Assembly: GCA_031216915.1 (NCBI GenBank)
Contig: CM062290.1
Coordinates: 253,958,581-254,022,580, forward strand
Source: Pictodentalium vernedei
Lineage: Eukaryota > Mollusca > Scaphopoda > Dentaliida > Dentaliidae
Direction: 5' to 3'
DNA length: 64,000 bases
The notes under the pieces are model-generated. The model was given only the letters and a program-made list of their open reading frames with translations, was not told where the DNA came from and did no database searches. The position numbers and the translations under genes were made by a program. Of the stretch, positions 36,055 to 47,137 are shown piece after piece. How positions within the stretch are numbered: the stretch's first letter is position 1; every line of letters starts with the position of its first letter.

Positions 36055-36085
36055 TGACGTAGGTGCGCATGCGTAGCGCGTGTTG
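36055..36085. promoter_or_regulatory. NRF1-like palindromic site, possible upstream promoter element
   Basis: GTGCGCATGCGTAGCGCG at 36064 includes the TGCGCATGCG core recognised by NRF1-type factors, in a locally CpG-bearing stretch about 1 kb upstream of the GMC start codon. No transcription start is visible. This is a guess from motif and position. Confidence 0.25.
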
Positions 36086-36462
36086 TTATAGTGGCAGGTG
36101 TTTTCGTCGTTCATTATTGTATGGTGGAGGTCGCTATCTTGGTGGTACGTGATTGCAATGACCTTTGAAGGCTTTCAGAAATACGAGGTGTCTGCTGAAG
36201 GTATGTTCGATTGTATGGGAGTACATCAGTTCAGAGTTACGATGTTGGAGAGCTGACAGCTGCTCGTCGTTGCTCGGTGGTTCTCTCCGGGTACTCCGGC
36301 TTCCTCCACCCGTAAAACTGTCACGGTCACGATTAGCCATTGTGCATAAGTATGTGACCTTAAACAACATTAAATAAATTAAATAATATAAATGGGAGTA
36401 CATCGAGCAACAGACAGTGACATGAATTACCGAAGCGGACACGAAAAGTCCACAATTTTGGT

Positions 36463-36790
36463 AACTTGGTAGGATGACCCAGTATGATGTCTAGATGACA
36501 CTGCCATATTTTGGTTACGATCGGACAGCCGTACAGCCGCTTCGCCGCTTCGCCACGTGCCCTAGATTCCTTTAGTACTGTCTACAGGTCGTATTTTCAA
36601 GGGATTTCATTGTAAATTTGTAAGATGACTCCGTGTGATATCCACATGAGACTATCGTATTTTGGTCGCGATCGGTCAGTCAAGACCACCGGCCGGACAC
36701 CTGACCTAGATTCCTTTAGCAAAATCTACGAGTCATATTTGTGAAGGGATTTCATTGTAACTTGGTAGGATGACTCGTTTTGGAATGACC
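36463..36790. repeat. ~150-bp tandem repeat, two and a half copies
   Basis: GTAACTTGGTAGGATGAC (36460), GTAAATTTGTAAGATGAC (36612) and GTAACTTGGTAGGATGAC (36758) each head a block containing TATTTTGGT.RCGATCGG, CCTAGATTCCTTTAG and GGGATTTCATTGTAA. The copies are diverged. Confidence 0.8.
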
Positions 36791-37080
36791 TTACTGTAAC
36801 TTGGTAACTTTGGTTAACATTCGTTAACTGTGGAGGCACATCATCACGGCCCTCAATTCTTTAGAACAGTCTACACCTCAAATTATACTTGTTGAAGAGC
36901 ATGTAGGGTACAAAACTTAACATATTCTCAATTATCACAATTCTTGTCTTATTTCATAATCCATTCACAAACTGTGAACATTGTCGTTTTCATCAAACAC
37001 TACACACTGTCAGGTTACGCTGCAGTGCCATTAATACTTTCATTTATTCTCGCTGCAGATTTTGACACATCTGATCCAAA

Positions 37081-37213
37081 ATGGCATTTTGGGGCATAGT
37101 TACCTCTGTGATGGCAATAGTCATTGGATGTGCTGTCTACTTTTTTATCTACAACAGAGAACCGGCTTGGAAAATAACTAAACAGTTGAATGCTACGTAC
37201 GATTACATTATTG
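37081..37213 (+). CDS. GMC oxidoreductase, first coding exon
   Basis: ATG at 37081, 44 codons plus one base, ending at a consensus GTAAGT donor (37214). The peptide starts MAFWGIVTSVMAIVIGCAVY then FFIYNREPAW, a single hydrophobic segment that would act as a signal anchor. It ends NATYDYII, the start of the FAD-binding fold. Phase and sequence join exactly to the exon at 39674 to give YDYII-VGGGSAGSVLASRL. GMC enzymes (choline, glucose and related dehydrogenases) oxidise alcohols using FAD. Which substrate this one uses cannot be told. CTCGCTGCAG at 37049-37058 could be an acceptor for an untranslated first exon. The exon and ~115 bp upstream have an inverted copy 2.1 kb downstream. Confidence 0.88.
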
Positions 37214-38023
37214 GTAAGTAAATGTTGCATACCCTTTCCAGAGAGATATTAACCCTGCGCACACTGATGTCGATAATCACAATTCAAGGTCCACAACTTT
37301 TCCCCCATAACCTAACGAGGAATTTAACCTTCTTCACTCTTGTTTGACAGAGCTCAAATGAGCTCCGTGAAACAAGACTGAATTGGTTACATTCCTAGCT
37401 GCATTATGGGAAAAAATGCTACTTGATATTTCAGTATTTTTTCTCAGAGTGAAATGGGTTAATAAGTTAAAACAACTTGTCCCGATATTCTTATAAATTA
37501 TCTTTTCTGATTGATCAGAATGCCTAGGACAAATAGCCATGGCAAAGGGCGCACCAAACTTTCAAGGTATATAAGAGCGTGTAACATCCAGAATATAAGG
37601 GCACGCGAAACATCGGGGTATATGGTTTAAATGAAAGCTGTTCGCTTTCGCTCGCCTCGATATCAAACTCGAACCCAAAAATTTGAAAATAGTCACAAAT
37701 GTCTGGAAATGTCTGTCGTTTCGATCATATTTTGCTGTTATAAATTAAGTGGTCGAATAATTAAGTCAAACAACTTGAGAAACGTAAAATAAGAGCAAAT
37801 CTGTCATCAAAAATAAAATAAGAGCCGATCTATTTACGCGTTCCCAATAACGATCCAAGGGATGTAATTCTACCTGATGTCTTCTGCGTTTGTAAAAACA
37901 AAACAATTATTCAATTATTAGTCCAACTGATTGCGGAGCGTGAGAAACGCGCCCACAAAATTGTTTCCACTATGTTTCTATTGTGTTTCAAACGGGACAC
38001 AAACGTTAGCTCCACCAACATTA

Positions 38024-38407
38024 TAAGTTATCTCCGCCAACATATATAGTATATGCAGATTTAATTCCTGGATGTCTCATTTAACTCTTTACCCAACGAA
38101 ACGACCAAAAACCGGACAGCGCTATTATCAAAAATCGCCAATATTTTTTTCATTTTTTGTCTCAAAAACATAGGTTATGACCCCTCGTTGGAACGGGCTC
38201 GTCAAGCTCGTTCCAATGAGGGGTCATAACCTATATTTTTGAGACAAAAAATGAAAAAAATGAGTTATTCAAGAATTTGTTTTGTAAGTGTCGTCTACCT
38301 TTCAGTTTAGGTAAAGGGTTAAACACCTCGCCTGCGCTCGGCGTTTAAAAAACCGACATCCAGGTATTAAATCTCCATTTTTCATACATGTTGGCGGAGA
38401 TAACTTA
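38024..38407. mobile_element. MITE with TA target and nested hairpin, in GMC intron 1
   Basis: TAAGTTATCTCCGCC at 38024 and its reverse complement ending at 38407 bound the element, with further inverted similarity inside (TTTAAT.CCTGGATGTC). TA-flanked ends suggest a Tc1/mariner-type or other TA-target transposase. A second, much better palindrome lies inside (38144-38262). No ORF. Confidence 0.75.
38144..38262. repeat. Near-perfect ~55-bp-arm hairpin
   Basis: TTCATTTTTTGTCTCAAAAA... on the left is matched in inverse on the right, with about two mismatches over the arms, through GGTTATGACCCCTC and GGAACG, and a short CG-rich loop. Confidence 0.92.
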
Positions 38408-39053
38408 CAATATTCCCTTTTCAGATTAGTTAAATCAGAGTTAGCCCTTTTATTAGCTGGTATGTTCGAATGTTGAAGGCAAAAAGAGTTGTGACCCGGA
38501 AGTTTGGAGAAGTTACTCAGGTTCGGCAGGAAGTTCATTATTGGGAATTCAGTACCTGGCACTCTCCTTTTTCTCGCTGTTTATCACTATCTTTCTGTTT
38601 CTCACACTTCTTATTATCTTATATTATTTACTTATATTCGTGTAATCTTCAACATTGTTTGTGTATATTATATATTTTTTTTACTGTTTTTGCCGCACTA
38701 GTTTATATTTATGTTATTTGAAACGGAAAGGAGGAATTGCTATAATTTGCTAAGTGGTAAGTACTTATCCACCAATCCGTTTTGCTATAAGAGCATTTGC
38801 AAAAAAAATATGTTTAAACTAAACTTAATCAGCCGGAAGTGATACACACATAAAAAGGTGTTGTGTTCTTCAGTAGCCAAGCGTAGATGTTTTTTTTCCT
38901 GTGATGCCGTGAAACTGAAATACTTACAATAGAAATTAATGGTACAACGCGTCGTTGGCTACTAGAGTGATCAGTAATTTTCTGACCCTCCATATATGAT
39001 ATAACGTGGGCCTTTTCGTCGGAATTGTAAATTGGATGTGTTGTACCACGTGC

Positions 39054-39526
39054 AGTTAAAACTAGAAGTCCTGTCACGAACTGTGCGCTTATATAGGCTT
39101 AACTGTGAGTAGGAATTGCGCGCAATTGTCGTATCGAATGGCATCCAAAGCACGGCAGGTTCTCCTGGTTACTCATTGCAAACGCAGGCAATGTTTCTGC
39201 CAATGGACCCCCAATGACTATCCCAATGACTATCGTAGACAGCACATCCAATGACTAACGCCATTACAGAGGTAACTATGCCCCAAAATGCCATTTTGGA
39301 TCAGATGTGTTAAAATCTGCAGCGAGAATAAATGAAAGTGTTAATGGCACTGCAGCTTAACTTGACAGTGTGCAGTGTTTGATGAAAACGATAATGTTCA
39401 CAGTGCTTGTGCACAGTCCATATGTACAGAATTTGATAGCCTCACTATTGTCATAACGCGTTGATTAACACGCAGATCGGCGTGCTATTGGTGTGCATTT
39501 CATGATAGGACTTCTAGTTTTAACTA
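39054..39526. mobile_element. Short-TIR element enclosing an exon 1 copy (Pack-type candidate)
   Basis: AGTTAAAACTAGAAGTCCTG at 39054 and its inverse (AGGACTTCTAGTTTTAACT) ending at 39526 enclose 473 bp. These include an inverted copy of GMC exon 1 and upstream DNA (39231-39412). No target duplication is evident, so a chance inverted repeat around a plain inverted duplication remains possible. Confidence 0.45.
39231..39412 (-). pseudogene. Inverted copy of GMC exon 1 and its 5' flank
   Basis: Read on the minus strand it matches 36966-37140 at roughly 93%: the CTCGCTGCAG acceptor-like site, the ATG, and codons MAFWGIVTSVMALVIGCAVY (one I-to-L-type change). After VY the match ends and the frame runs on through DSHWDSHWGS to a stop, so the copy cannot make the enzyme. 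It lies in intron 1 of the same gene. Confidence 0.88.
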
Positions 39527-39673
39527 TATTATCACCAAAGAAAACAAAAACACGAAAATCGGACGGTCCACCATGAGTGGAAGGCGTTTTCCGTAACTTG
39601 AAAACTCTAAATGTTCCTGTAAATAATTACAACAGTCCTTTTATATGTACATATTATTATTTTATTTTTAAAG

Positions 39674-39882
39674 TTGGTGGTGGTTCTGCTGGTTCAGTTC
39701 TGGCATCGAGACTGTCGGAAGATGCCAACGTCAATGTGTTATTGTTAGAGGCAGGCCCAGCAGACATCTCAGATATGGCATTCAGTGTACCTGTTGCACT
39801 CACGTTAGCGCAAGGTAGCGAGGGTGATTGGAAATACAAAACGGTACCACAAAAGCACAGCCACTGGGGATTTGATAACAGG
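39674..39882 (+). CDS. GMC oxidoreductase, second coding exon
   Basis: Follows TTTTTAAAG, 209 nt in the phase left by exon 1, ending at AACAGG|GTAAGT (phase 0). It encodes VGGGSAGSVLASRLSED then NVNVLLLEAGP, the GxGxxG dinucleotide-binding loop, second strand and acidic residue that binds the FAD ribose. DWKYKTVPQKHSHWGFDNR, the usual continuation in animal GMC enzymes, follows. The next expected exon (RGKxLGGSS box) is not found anywhere downstream in this window. Either intron 2 is longer than 24 kb, or the gene is broken. No stop or frame change is seen in the two exons, which favours a live gene. Confidence 0.9.
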
Positions 39883-40560
39883 GTAAGTTGAAATGAAAGT
39901 TTTAGCAATTTCACACATCATTTGAAAATAATTAAGTTCAATCATATAAAATAAATATTCTGCGTACATCAATTTTCAAATAAGGCCACAGAGCGAAGAT
40001 TTTCTGTTTCTGACGTCAGTTTGCAAGGGCGGATCCAGGGGGGGGGGGACTAGTCCCCCCCTCCCCTCCCCAAGCCCACTAAAAAAGACATGCTCTTATT
40101 CCACTCAATCTTGTCCTATAACGCCCCTCCTTATCTAATGACGTCACGTTGCCAAATAAGGGACATGATCCTCTTTTAGAATTCGCAGAATATGGGTTAT
40201 TTATAGAATTGACGAGCGTCACGTCTGCAAGCATCCACTGTCAGCAAAATCGATAGTCGAAAGCACTAAGCAGGACGCAATGAAGCGAAGTATAAGAGAA
40301 TATTTTGTCGCCACGAGGCCGAAGAAATGGTACGTTCCTGGTTTCATTATTTTTACATCGCATACCCCACACTTGAAGTTAATGTTAATGGGGAGTCAAT
40401 ATTTCCAGTCGCGTATGTTTGCCAGTTATAATTTTATTGAGGGCTTCTGGCATTCGACGGGTCATCTCAACTGGCCATTTGCCCGAATCTGCGAATGGCC
40501 AGTTGAGTTGACCGGTCGAGTTCTCATTGTGGCACACCGCAGTGCCACAACAATATTTAA
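39883..40560. other. Intron-like stretch, no gene seen
   Basis: Follows the donor of exon 2. It contains a G/C run (40036-40060) and a small hairpin (CAACTGGCCATTTGC / GCGAATGGCCAGTTG, 40470-40506). No coding signal. Confidence 0.6.
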
Positions 40561-40564
40561 ACTT

Positions 40565-40795
40565 ATTATACCCCCACTTTCTGAAAAAGTGAGGTATACT
40601 GGATTGCATCTGTCTGTCGATGGGACGGTCGTTCGGTGGGTCGGTGCGTCGGTCAGATGTCCATCGTGAATGATCCGGGCCATAACTCCTATAATAGCAG
40701 AAGCAAATTGATGAAATTTTGTATAGGTGTGTGGTGTGACATGGCCTTTGACTTTTACGCGTTCCATCTTTATCTGACCCACCTATAAAATAATT
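40565..40795. repeat. Interspersed repeat fragment with terminal hairpin
   Basis: ATACCCCCACTTTCTGAAAAAGT then GAGGTAT forms a short hairpin and is followed by TGTCTGTCGATGGGACGGTC, GGCCATAACTCCTATAA and GATGAAATTTTGTATAGGT. I recall this arrangement from short repeats of marine invertebrate genomes but cannot name the family. A pyrimidine tract (40822-40860) follows. Confidence 0.4.
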
Positions 40796-41141
40796 AAGCT
40801 ATATATACTTCTCTGTCTTTCTCTCCCCCCCCCCCCCCCCTCTTTCTCTCCTTCTCTCTCAGTCGCACACACATTTACTTGAAATATACCAAAAATCCGA
40901 TATAAATTATTATCCCTTGGGTTCCTTTTCAAATTATGTCATGGCTGCCTCTCAGCAGTCGTGAAATCATTTGTCAAAGAATTTAAAATGATTTAACCGT
41001 TCTGAAAATCAGCACCAAAAGAGTCAGTCAAATATTGGCTCAATAGACCAAGAATGCCAACAGTTTCCCAGATTTGTTGCCATTATTCAACCCGAAAATG
41101 TAAGGTAAAAGAGGTTTCTTGTTTCTGCGTTTCCGACGATT

Positions 41142-41150
41142 GATGTTCCC
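41142..41150. repeat. 9-bp target duplication of the foldback element, left copy
   Basis: GATGTTCCC, repeated at 41866-41874 immediately after the right arm. Confidence 0.9.
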
Positions 41151-41865
41151 TAGTCCAAACTTGGACCCACAGTCCGTAATATAATTTTTGGCGTTGTTAC
41201 GGCCTGTACGTCCAACGCTCTCGATACCTGCGCTGTACTATACGACCTGCAAACGATTTACTTGCAGGTCTATCTCGCCTCTTGGGAACAATATGGCATA
41301 TCCAGAAGCTTTTTGTTATTATGTGACCGAAAGAAGGATAATTGTAAAAAACAAAAACCTCTATGTCGGAAGCGCTTGTTCACCGTATTGTTCAGAAACG
41401 AAAGATTCATATCATCGAAGTGGTTCGAGAAAATGAAGTTGGCAGCCATGTTTTGTATTTTTAAACATAATGACGTCATTCCTTCCTTAAGCGATTGGTT
41501 GCAATCAGGGAATCCCTGGTTGAAACCTAGGAAGGAATGACGTCATTATGTTTAAAAATACAAAACATGGCTGCCAACTTCATTTTCTCGAACCACTTCG
41601 ATGATATGAATCTTTCGTTTCTGAACAATACGGTGAACAAGCGCTTCCGACATAGAGGTTTTTGTTTTTTACAATTATCCTTCTTTCGGTCACATAATAA
41701 CAAAAAGCTTCTGGATATGCCATATTGTTCCCAAGAGGCGAGATAGACCTGCAAGTAAATCGTTTGCAGGTCGTATAGTACAGCGCAGGTATCGAGAGCG
41801 TTGGACGTACAGACCGTAACAACGCCAAAAATTATATTACGGACTGTGGGTCCAAGTTTGGACTA
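41151..41865. mobile_element. 715-bp foldback element, 9-bp target duplication (Mutator-like)
   Basis: Arms 41151-41488 and 41529-41865 (about 338 bp each) are reverse complements with only a few differences, around a ~40-bp loop. Ends read TAGTCCAAACTTGG / CCAAGTTTGGACTA and are flanked by a perfect 9-bp duplication. Long inverted repeats plus a 9-bp duplication are the hallmark of Mutator-like transposons, so a non-autonomous MULE is my best guess. The apparently matching ORFs on both strands (41188-41436 and 41580-41828) are just the two arms. High arm identity implies recent activity or gene conversion. Confidence 0.9.
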
Positions 41866-41892
41866 GATGTTCCCATGATGTCAAAGATCACT

Positions 41893-41986
41893 AATCTGTC
41901 GTGGACAAAATATGACACAGACAGTCACCTATTCGCGAAAGTCACTTTCGCAAATAGGTGACTGTCATATTTTGTCCACAGCAGAC
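41893..41986. repeat. Hairpin, ~40-bp arms
   Basis: GTGGACAAAATATGACA and CAGTCACCTATTCGCGAAAGT fold against CACTTTCGCAAATAGGTGACTG and TCATATTTTGTCCAC. The left arm has a 6-nt insertion. It lies 20 bp beyond the foldback element. Confidence 0.9.
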
Positions 41987-42010
41987 TAGCTCTATGACCA
42001 GAAGCAGTAT

Positions 42011-42330
42011 GTGACAGTGTATGCGATGTATGGTTTGATAATTTTAACTTTTACAACGAAAAATGTGTGTTTTTCTTTCATCAGTTCATATTCAATTGGA
42101 GGCCAGAATGCATTTAGAAGCCTCCTCAGAGCACCTGATAATCACCCCCCCCCCCTCCCCAAACGCATGTCCCTTCGGTACGTGCGGCAGTCGCCTGGGA
42201 CTCTATCGGATCGCATCAGCCCCCCCCCCCCCCCCCCCGTATTTTAATTCCACGATTCGCCCATGGTTTGTTTACAAAAAATCACACAGGCGAGCAGGTT
42301 TTTAGTGTTCGAATTATTTATTTTTAGCTC
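42011..42330. other. Low-complexity stretch with two C runs
   Basis: C runs at 42147-42162 and 42221-42238 within sequence without recognisable genes. Apparent ORFs across the runs are prolines from poly-C. Confidence 0.7.
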
Positions 42331-42334
42331 AACT

Positions 42335-43860
42335 TTGGCGAAGCCAAATTTGAGCTTTTGTCATGGCCCGTCGTCCGTCTGTCCGTACGTCAACAATTGG
42401 ATACGGCTCGGGCTAGAGGCCGTATTTATGAACCGATCTTTACGAAACTTCTTGGGTACCTTTGGTATGACCGTGGGACGAGAACGAGTGTTTTAGGGTG
42501 TGGTCCAAATTTCAAGATGACTGCCAGCCGCCATTTTGTACCGACGATGCAGAAATCTGTTTTTTGTACAGAACTTCCATACGAAAGCTCTGATTTGAAT
42601 AATTTTTATATGAATGTTTAGTACCATGGGATACATCACATATAATACGGGTTTTTTTCTCGTGCGTAAATTGTGCAAATTAGACTAATTTTGATGTCTT
42701 TTGGTGTTACTTTCAGCACTGTAAGTGCAAATGCCAATACGGCTCGGGCTAGAGGCCGTATTTATGAACCGATCTTTAGGAAACTTCTTGGGTACCTTTG
42801 GTATCACCGTGGGACGAGAAGGAGTGTTTTGGGGTCCGGTCCGAAATTCAAGATGGCCGATGGCAGCCATTTTGTACAAAATTAGGTGCAATCAGATTTT
42901 AGCACAGAACTTCCATATGAAAGCGCCGATTTGAATAATTTTTTGTGTGAATGTTTAGTACTATGGGATACATCACATATAATACGGGTTTTTTTCTCGT
43001 GCAGAAATTATGCAAATTAGATGAACTTTGATTTTTTCAGTGCGACTTAAACACAGTAAGTACACATGTCAATACGGCTCAGGCTAGAGTCTGTATTTAT
43101 GAACTGATCTTCACGAAATGTCTTGGGTACCATTGTTATCACCTTGGGACGAGAACGAGTGTTTCTGGGCGCGATCTAAAATTCAAGATGGCTGCCAGTG
43201 ACCATTTTGTACCGAAATTAGGTTTTATCAGTTTTTTGTACACAACTTCTATACGGGTCAGACTAGAGGCCATATTTATGAACCAATCTTTACGAAACTT
43301 CTTGGGTACCTTTGTTATCACCGTGGGATGAGAGCGAGTGTTTTTGGGTGTGGTCCGAAATTCAAGATGGCTACCAGCAGCCATTTTGTACCAAAATTAG
43401 TGCAATCAGTCTTTTGTACAGAACTTCTGTATGAAAGTTCTGATTTGAATAAATTTTTGTATGAATGTTTAGTAACATGGAATACATCACATATTGTAAG
43501 GGGTTTTTTTTCGTGCAGAAATTATGCAAATTAGATGAACTTTGATTTATTCAGTGCTACTTTGACAATGTAAGCACACATGTCAATACGGCTCAGGGTG
43601 GAGGCTGTATTTATGAACCGTTCTTCACAAAACTTCTTGGGTACCTTTGTTATCACCTTGGGACGAGAATGAGTGTTTCTGGGTGCGGTCCAAAATTCAA
43701 GATGGCTGCCAGTGGCCATTTTGTACCGAAATTAGGTCCAATCAGTTTTTTGTCACAAGTTCTATACAGATCATATTTATGAACTGATCTTCACAAAACT
43801 TCTTGGGTACCTTTGTTTTCAGCTTGGGACAGGAACGAGTGTGTTTTGGAGTGTCTTTGT
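42335..43860. repeat. Tandem array with 335/335/179/335/178-bp spacing
   Basis: The block ATACGGCTCGGGCTAGAGGC, TATTTATGAAC, AAACTTCTTGGGTACCTTTG recurs at 42401, 42737, 43072, 43251, 43586 and 43764. Each is followed by GGACGAGA.CGAGTG and TCAAGATGGC...CAGCCATTTTGT. Long units carry an extra ~155-bp part (TGAATGTTTAGTA, ATACATCACATAT, AATTATGCAAATTAG) that the short ones lack. A leader GGCGAAGCCAAATTTGAGC precedes the first unit. No ORF. Confidence 0.9.
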
Positions 43861-44860
43861 TACCACTGTGCTATGAGAACAAATATTTTGGCGTTCAGTC
43901 AGACCCACTCTGGGACTCTAAAGATTTTTTTCTAGTTTAGCATCTGACTGTCACCCACCTTTACAATACTTTACCTATACATTTGTTACAGGCAATGGTC
44001 AGTATTTATGTACAGACCGTTACAATACTTTATACAGACCTTTGTTATCAGGTCATTACCTAGATGTTTGTCATTGCTGTGTCACTTACCATACATGTAC
44101 ATGTCTTTGTCTTGACAAGTTGAGCTACAGTGTCATTGACACTTTCATTATGAGAAGTTCAGGAAACCAAGTTTGCAAATGATATTCTACTACTGTCTAA
44201 AGTAAAATTAAGACCAAATATATGTTGTGTACCCTAACTGTGAAATAGGTTATATATATCTGTGTAGGCATAGGAAGCGGCATTAATCTAATGGTCAGTA
44301 CAACCTGAAAAAGATTGGTATTGTTTTGTTGACTATTTTGAGAGCTATCTTGCACTATGAGAGGCAAAGAATAGTTTGTGTCTGTCAAATATTGCTAATT
44401 ACTTTCTCATCCTAAATTCAAAGAGTGAATTCTATAGCAAGTTAAATTTATAAAAAAAACATATGTATATACATTATGTATATCTGATAATAGCCGAGTC
44501 TTATCATTTATTGGAAAACTAACTGAAATAGAGCTTTCCAATCAATGATAATAAGCCAATAGTGTGGTATTAGTAAAACCAATTAAATTTGAGGCATGTT
44601 TCTGAGTTAATCCTTTGTAAGAAATTGGTTTGGTCGTTATGTCAGGCACAAGTGAAATTGACCCTGTCAAACAGAGAGAGATCATGACATTATTTGCTGG
44701 CTTGCACATAGTATACTTGTTTTTGTTTTCCAGCCTTATATCCCACAATATATAATATAAAAATGCACACGACATGTGCATGCTCAATGTATATTTTTAG
44801 ATCGGTCACCAGTCTAATTCTGTTTGGAGTTTAACGCTGTTATGGACTGTTTGTTCAACC
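43861..44860. other. Non-coding stretch, weak repeats only
   Basis: Contains ACATGTACATGTC-type short palindromes (44091-44105) and one imperfect hairpin (44496-44556, TCTTATCATTTATTGGAAA against TTTCCAATCAATGATAATAAG). No gene signal seen. Confidence 0.6.
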
Positions 44861-45785
44861 ACTTTTCTCGGAAATTTGCGAACATAGAAAATAAACAAAC
44901 GCAAAGTTGAAATTGAAAATAAACTTAATTTACTGAACAGTAAACTCTGCGGTGAAGATTTATCTGCGACACACGAAATGACCAGACTGAAGACATAATT
45001 AAAAGAAAGTAGAGAAAGAAAAATTAAAGGGCGTTATTCTTGGAACAAAATGTAAATTGAAAGTAGAAGGGGAAAAAAAACCCACGCCAAATATTTTTGT
45101 AACCTCCAGAAAAGACAGTATACAGAGAAAGTTTACCTAAGCTTATCTAAGCTCAGCAAATAAAGGCGAAACAGAAAACATATGCGAAATAATTGTGGAG
45201 CAAAAGAACTTTTATGAAGTCCTTAAAAACCATTGACTGCCCACCTCACCCCAACTTAAGACAAAGAAAGAATGTTTTTTGAAACAAAAGCAATCCCTTT
45301 CTCAATTTTTCGAAGGAAGGCGCCGCTGAATATTTAGAAGGTCCAGTAGGTGAACAAGGGGGTTTGTGGGCTTGGAGTAATATGAAAAATTTCACCGTTC
45401 ACACCAAAATTGGTTCAACTGTTATTGCAAACCGTATTAAATTTTAAAAAATTTTTTCATCTGAATTAATCTCGGAAACTCAACTGGGTCTTATGGTAGG
45501 CGGATTCATTGGAGAAGCATCTAGATTAATCCTGGATTTAAAATACAAAAAGGGAAAACGTGTGTTTCATGAATTTAAGATTTTAAGAAAGCATTAGACT
45601 TTTTGGAATTGTCTTTCATAGAAAAAAAACATTGCGGTTCTTCGGGTTTCGTCCGTCAATCACTCGACGCTTTCATACTATCTCCTTGTCTCTTTATTTT
45701 TTATACTGAGATTCTCGGTGCATTTCTAAAAAAAAACAACAAATATTAAAGATATAGAAATACAAGGTCCTGAATACCTGCTTAA

Positions 45786-45900
45786 TCAATATGCCGATGA
45801 CACTACCCTTTATCTTCGGAACGATGCGGATTCACTAAACAATGCACTGGAGTCAACAAATATGTTTTCAAAAAACTTTCCGGCCTGAAAGACAATTTAA
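45786..45900 (+). pseudogene. RT catalytic box of the decayed LINE
   Basis: NQYADDTTLYLRNDADSLNN is read from 45783. The YADD box and the hydrophobic strand after it are intact, but the flanking frame breaks within ~40 codons on both sides. Confidence 0.82.
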
Positions 45901-46897
45901 AAAAAACGAAAGCTATATGGATTGGCCGAAAAAAGGGGAGTGGGAAAAAATGTGGACAGAACAAAACATAAGTTACATAACTTGGAATAATATAGAACCA
46001 CTTACGATACTGTGAATGGAGTATAATTTGCTTAACAAAAGGTACACCATGAAGAACGTTTTGAAGAAAAATGATAAAAATGAAAAGTTACCCAATGACG
46101 GGCCTTTTCGACATCTGACAATTTGGGGTAAAATGCTGTGATATAATATATTGCTCTCCCAATACTGAGATATTCTTGCAGTACTACCAAATCACCATGA
46201 ACATATTTTGAATAAAATTCAGAATATCTTTTACAATTTCTTGTGGTCATATAAAAGCGTGTATCAATACCATTGAAAAAGGCGGTATAAGGTTTCCACA
46301 CATAAAATCTTTCAGCCATGCGTTGAAAATGTCCTGAATTAAAAAATTAATAGACCCTACTGTTTTAGTGCCACGGAAAACACTAGTTTTAGACGACTTT
46401 GGGCCCTTAGGAAATTACAATATTTGGTATATGCACAAGGAAGGGCTACGAAAAGTAGGTATGCATACAAACCATATTTGGAGAGATGCAATAACCGCAT
46501 GGGCTATTTTAGACAATGACCCAACTGCGAATCCAAAAGACATATTTTTGCAACCTTTATTTTATAACCGGCAAACGTTTCGTTGACAAATATTGCTGTG
46601 AAAAGGGGATATTCCCTGTCAACGACCTTCGCACTGAAGAAAATAGTTTTTTAACTTTCCCAGATTTTCCAGTGAATAGAACTTTGTAATACCATTTACT
46701 GTGTATCACGGAATAGGCCTAATTATGTCTATCCCTACTTCTTGGAAATTGGTTATACAAAAAAGATAATTAAATAAAACTCGAAATAATTTGGATACTA
46801 TTAAAAACTCCCAGAAAGTTTGTCAAACATTTTAACAATACTTTGTACAAATGTTTGCAAAACTGTCCAGCCAAACCTATGAGAATGGAATCAACGT

Positions 46898-47137
46898 TTG
46901 AATTTCAACCAACGATCAAATGACTGGCAGCTGATATACAAGCGTTTATCCCTCACCACAGAGGATACTTATTTGATGAGTTTACAGTACAAAACACTAA
47001 ACTATATCTTGTTTACAAACTCCAAATTTTTCAAATGCAAGGTGACAGAAAGGGAATTATGCACTTCTGTGGCAACACAAGGGAGTCACTATTGCATTAG
47101 AATGTTCGCAAACAATAACTGCCCTGCTGAAGTTTAA
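46898..47137 (+). pseudogene. C-terminal ORF2 fragment of the decayed LINE
   Basis: Reads WQLIYKRLSLTTEDTYLMSL and QYKTLNYILFTNSKFFK. The W..IY, D.YL..LQYK.LN.IL.TN pattern is the conserved C-terminal block of L1/Tx1 elements. The cysteine motif expected next is not clear. Confidence 0.7.

Noticed and set aside
41188-41828. Pair of related genes on opposite strands
   Set aside because: The two matching 82-codon frames are just the two arms of a foldback element.
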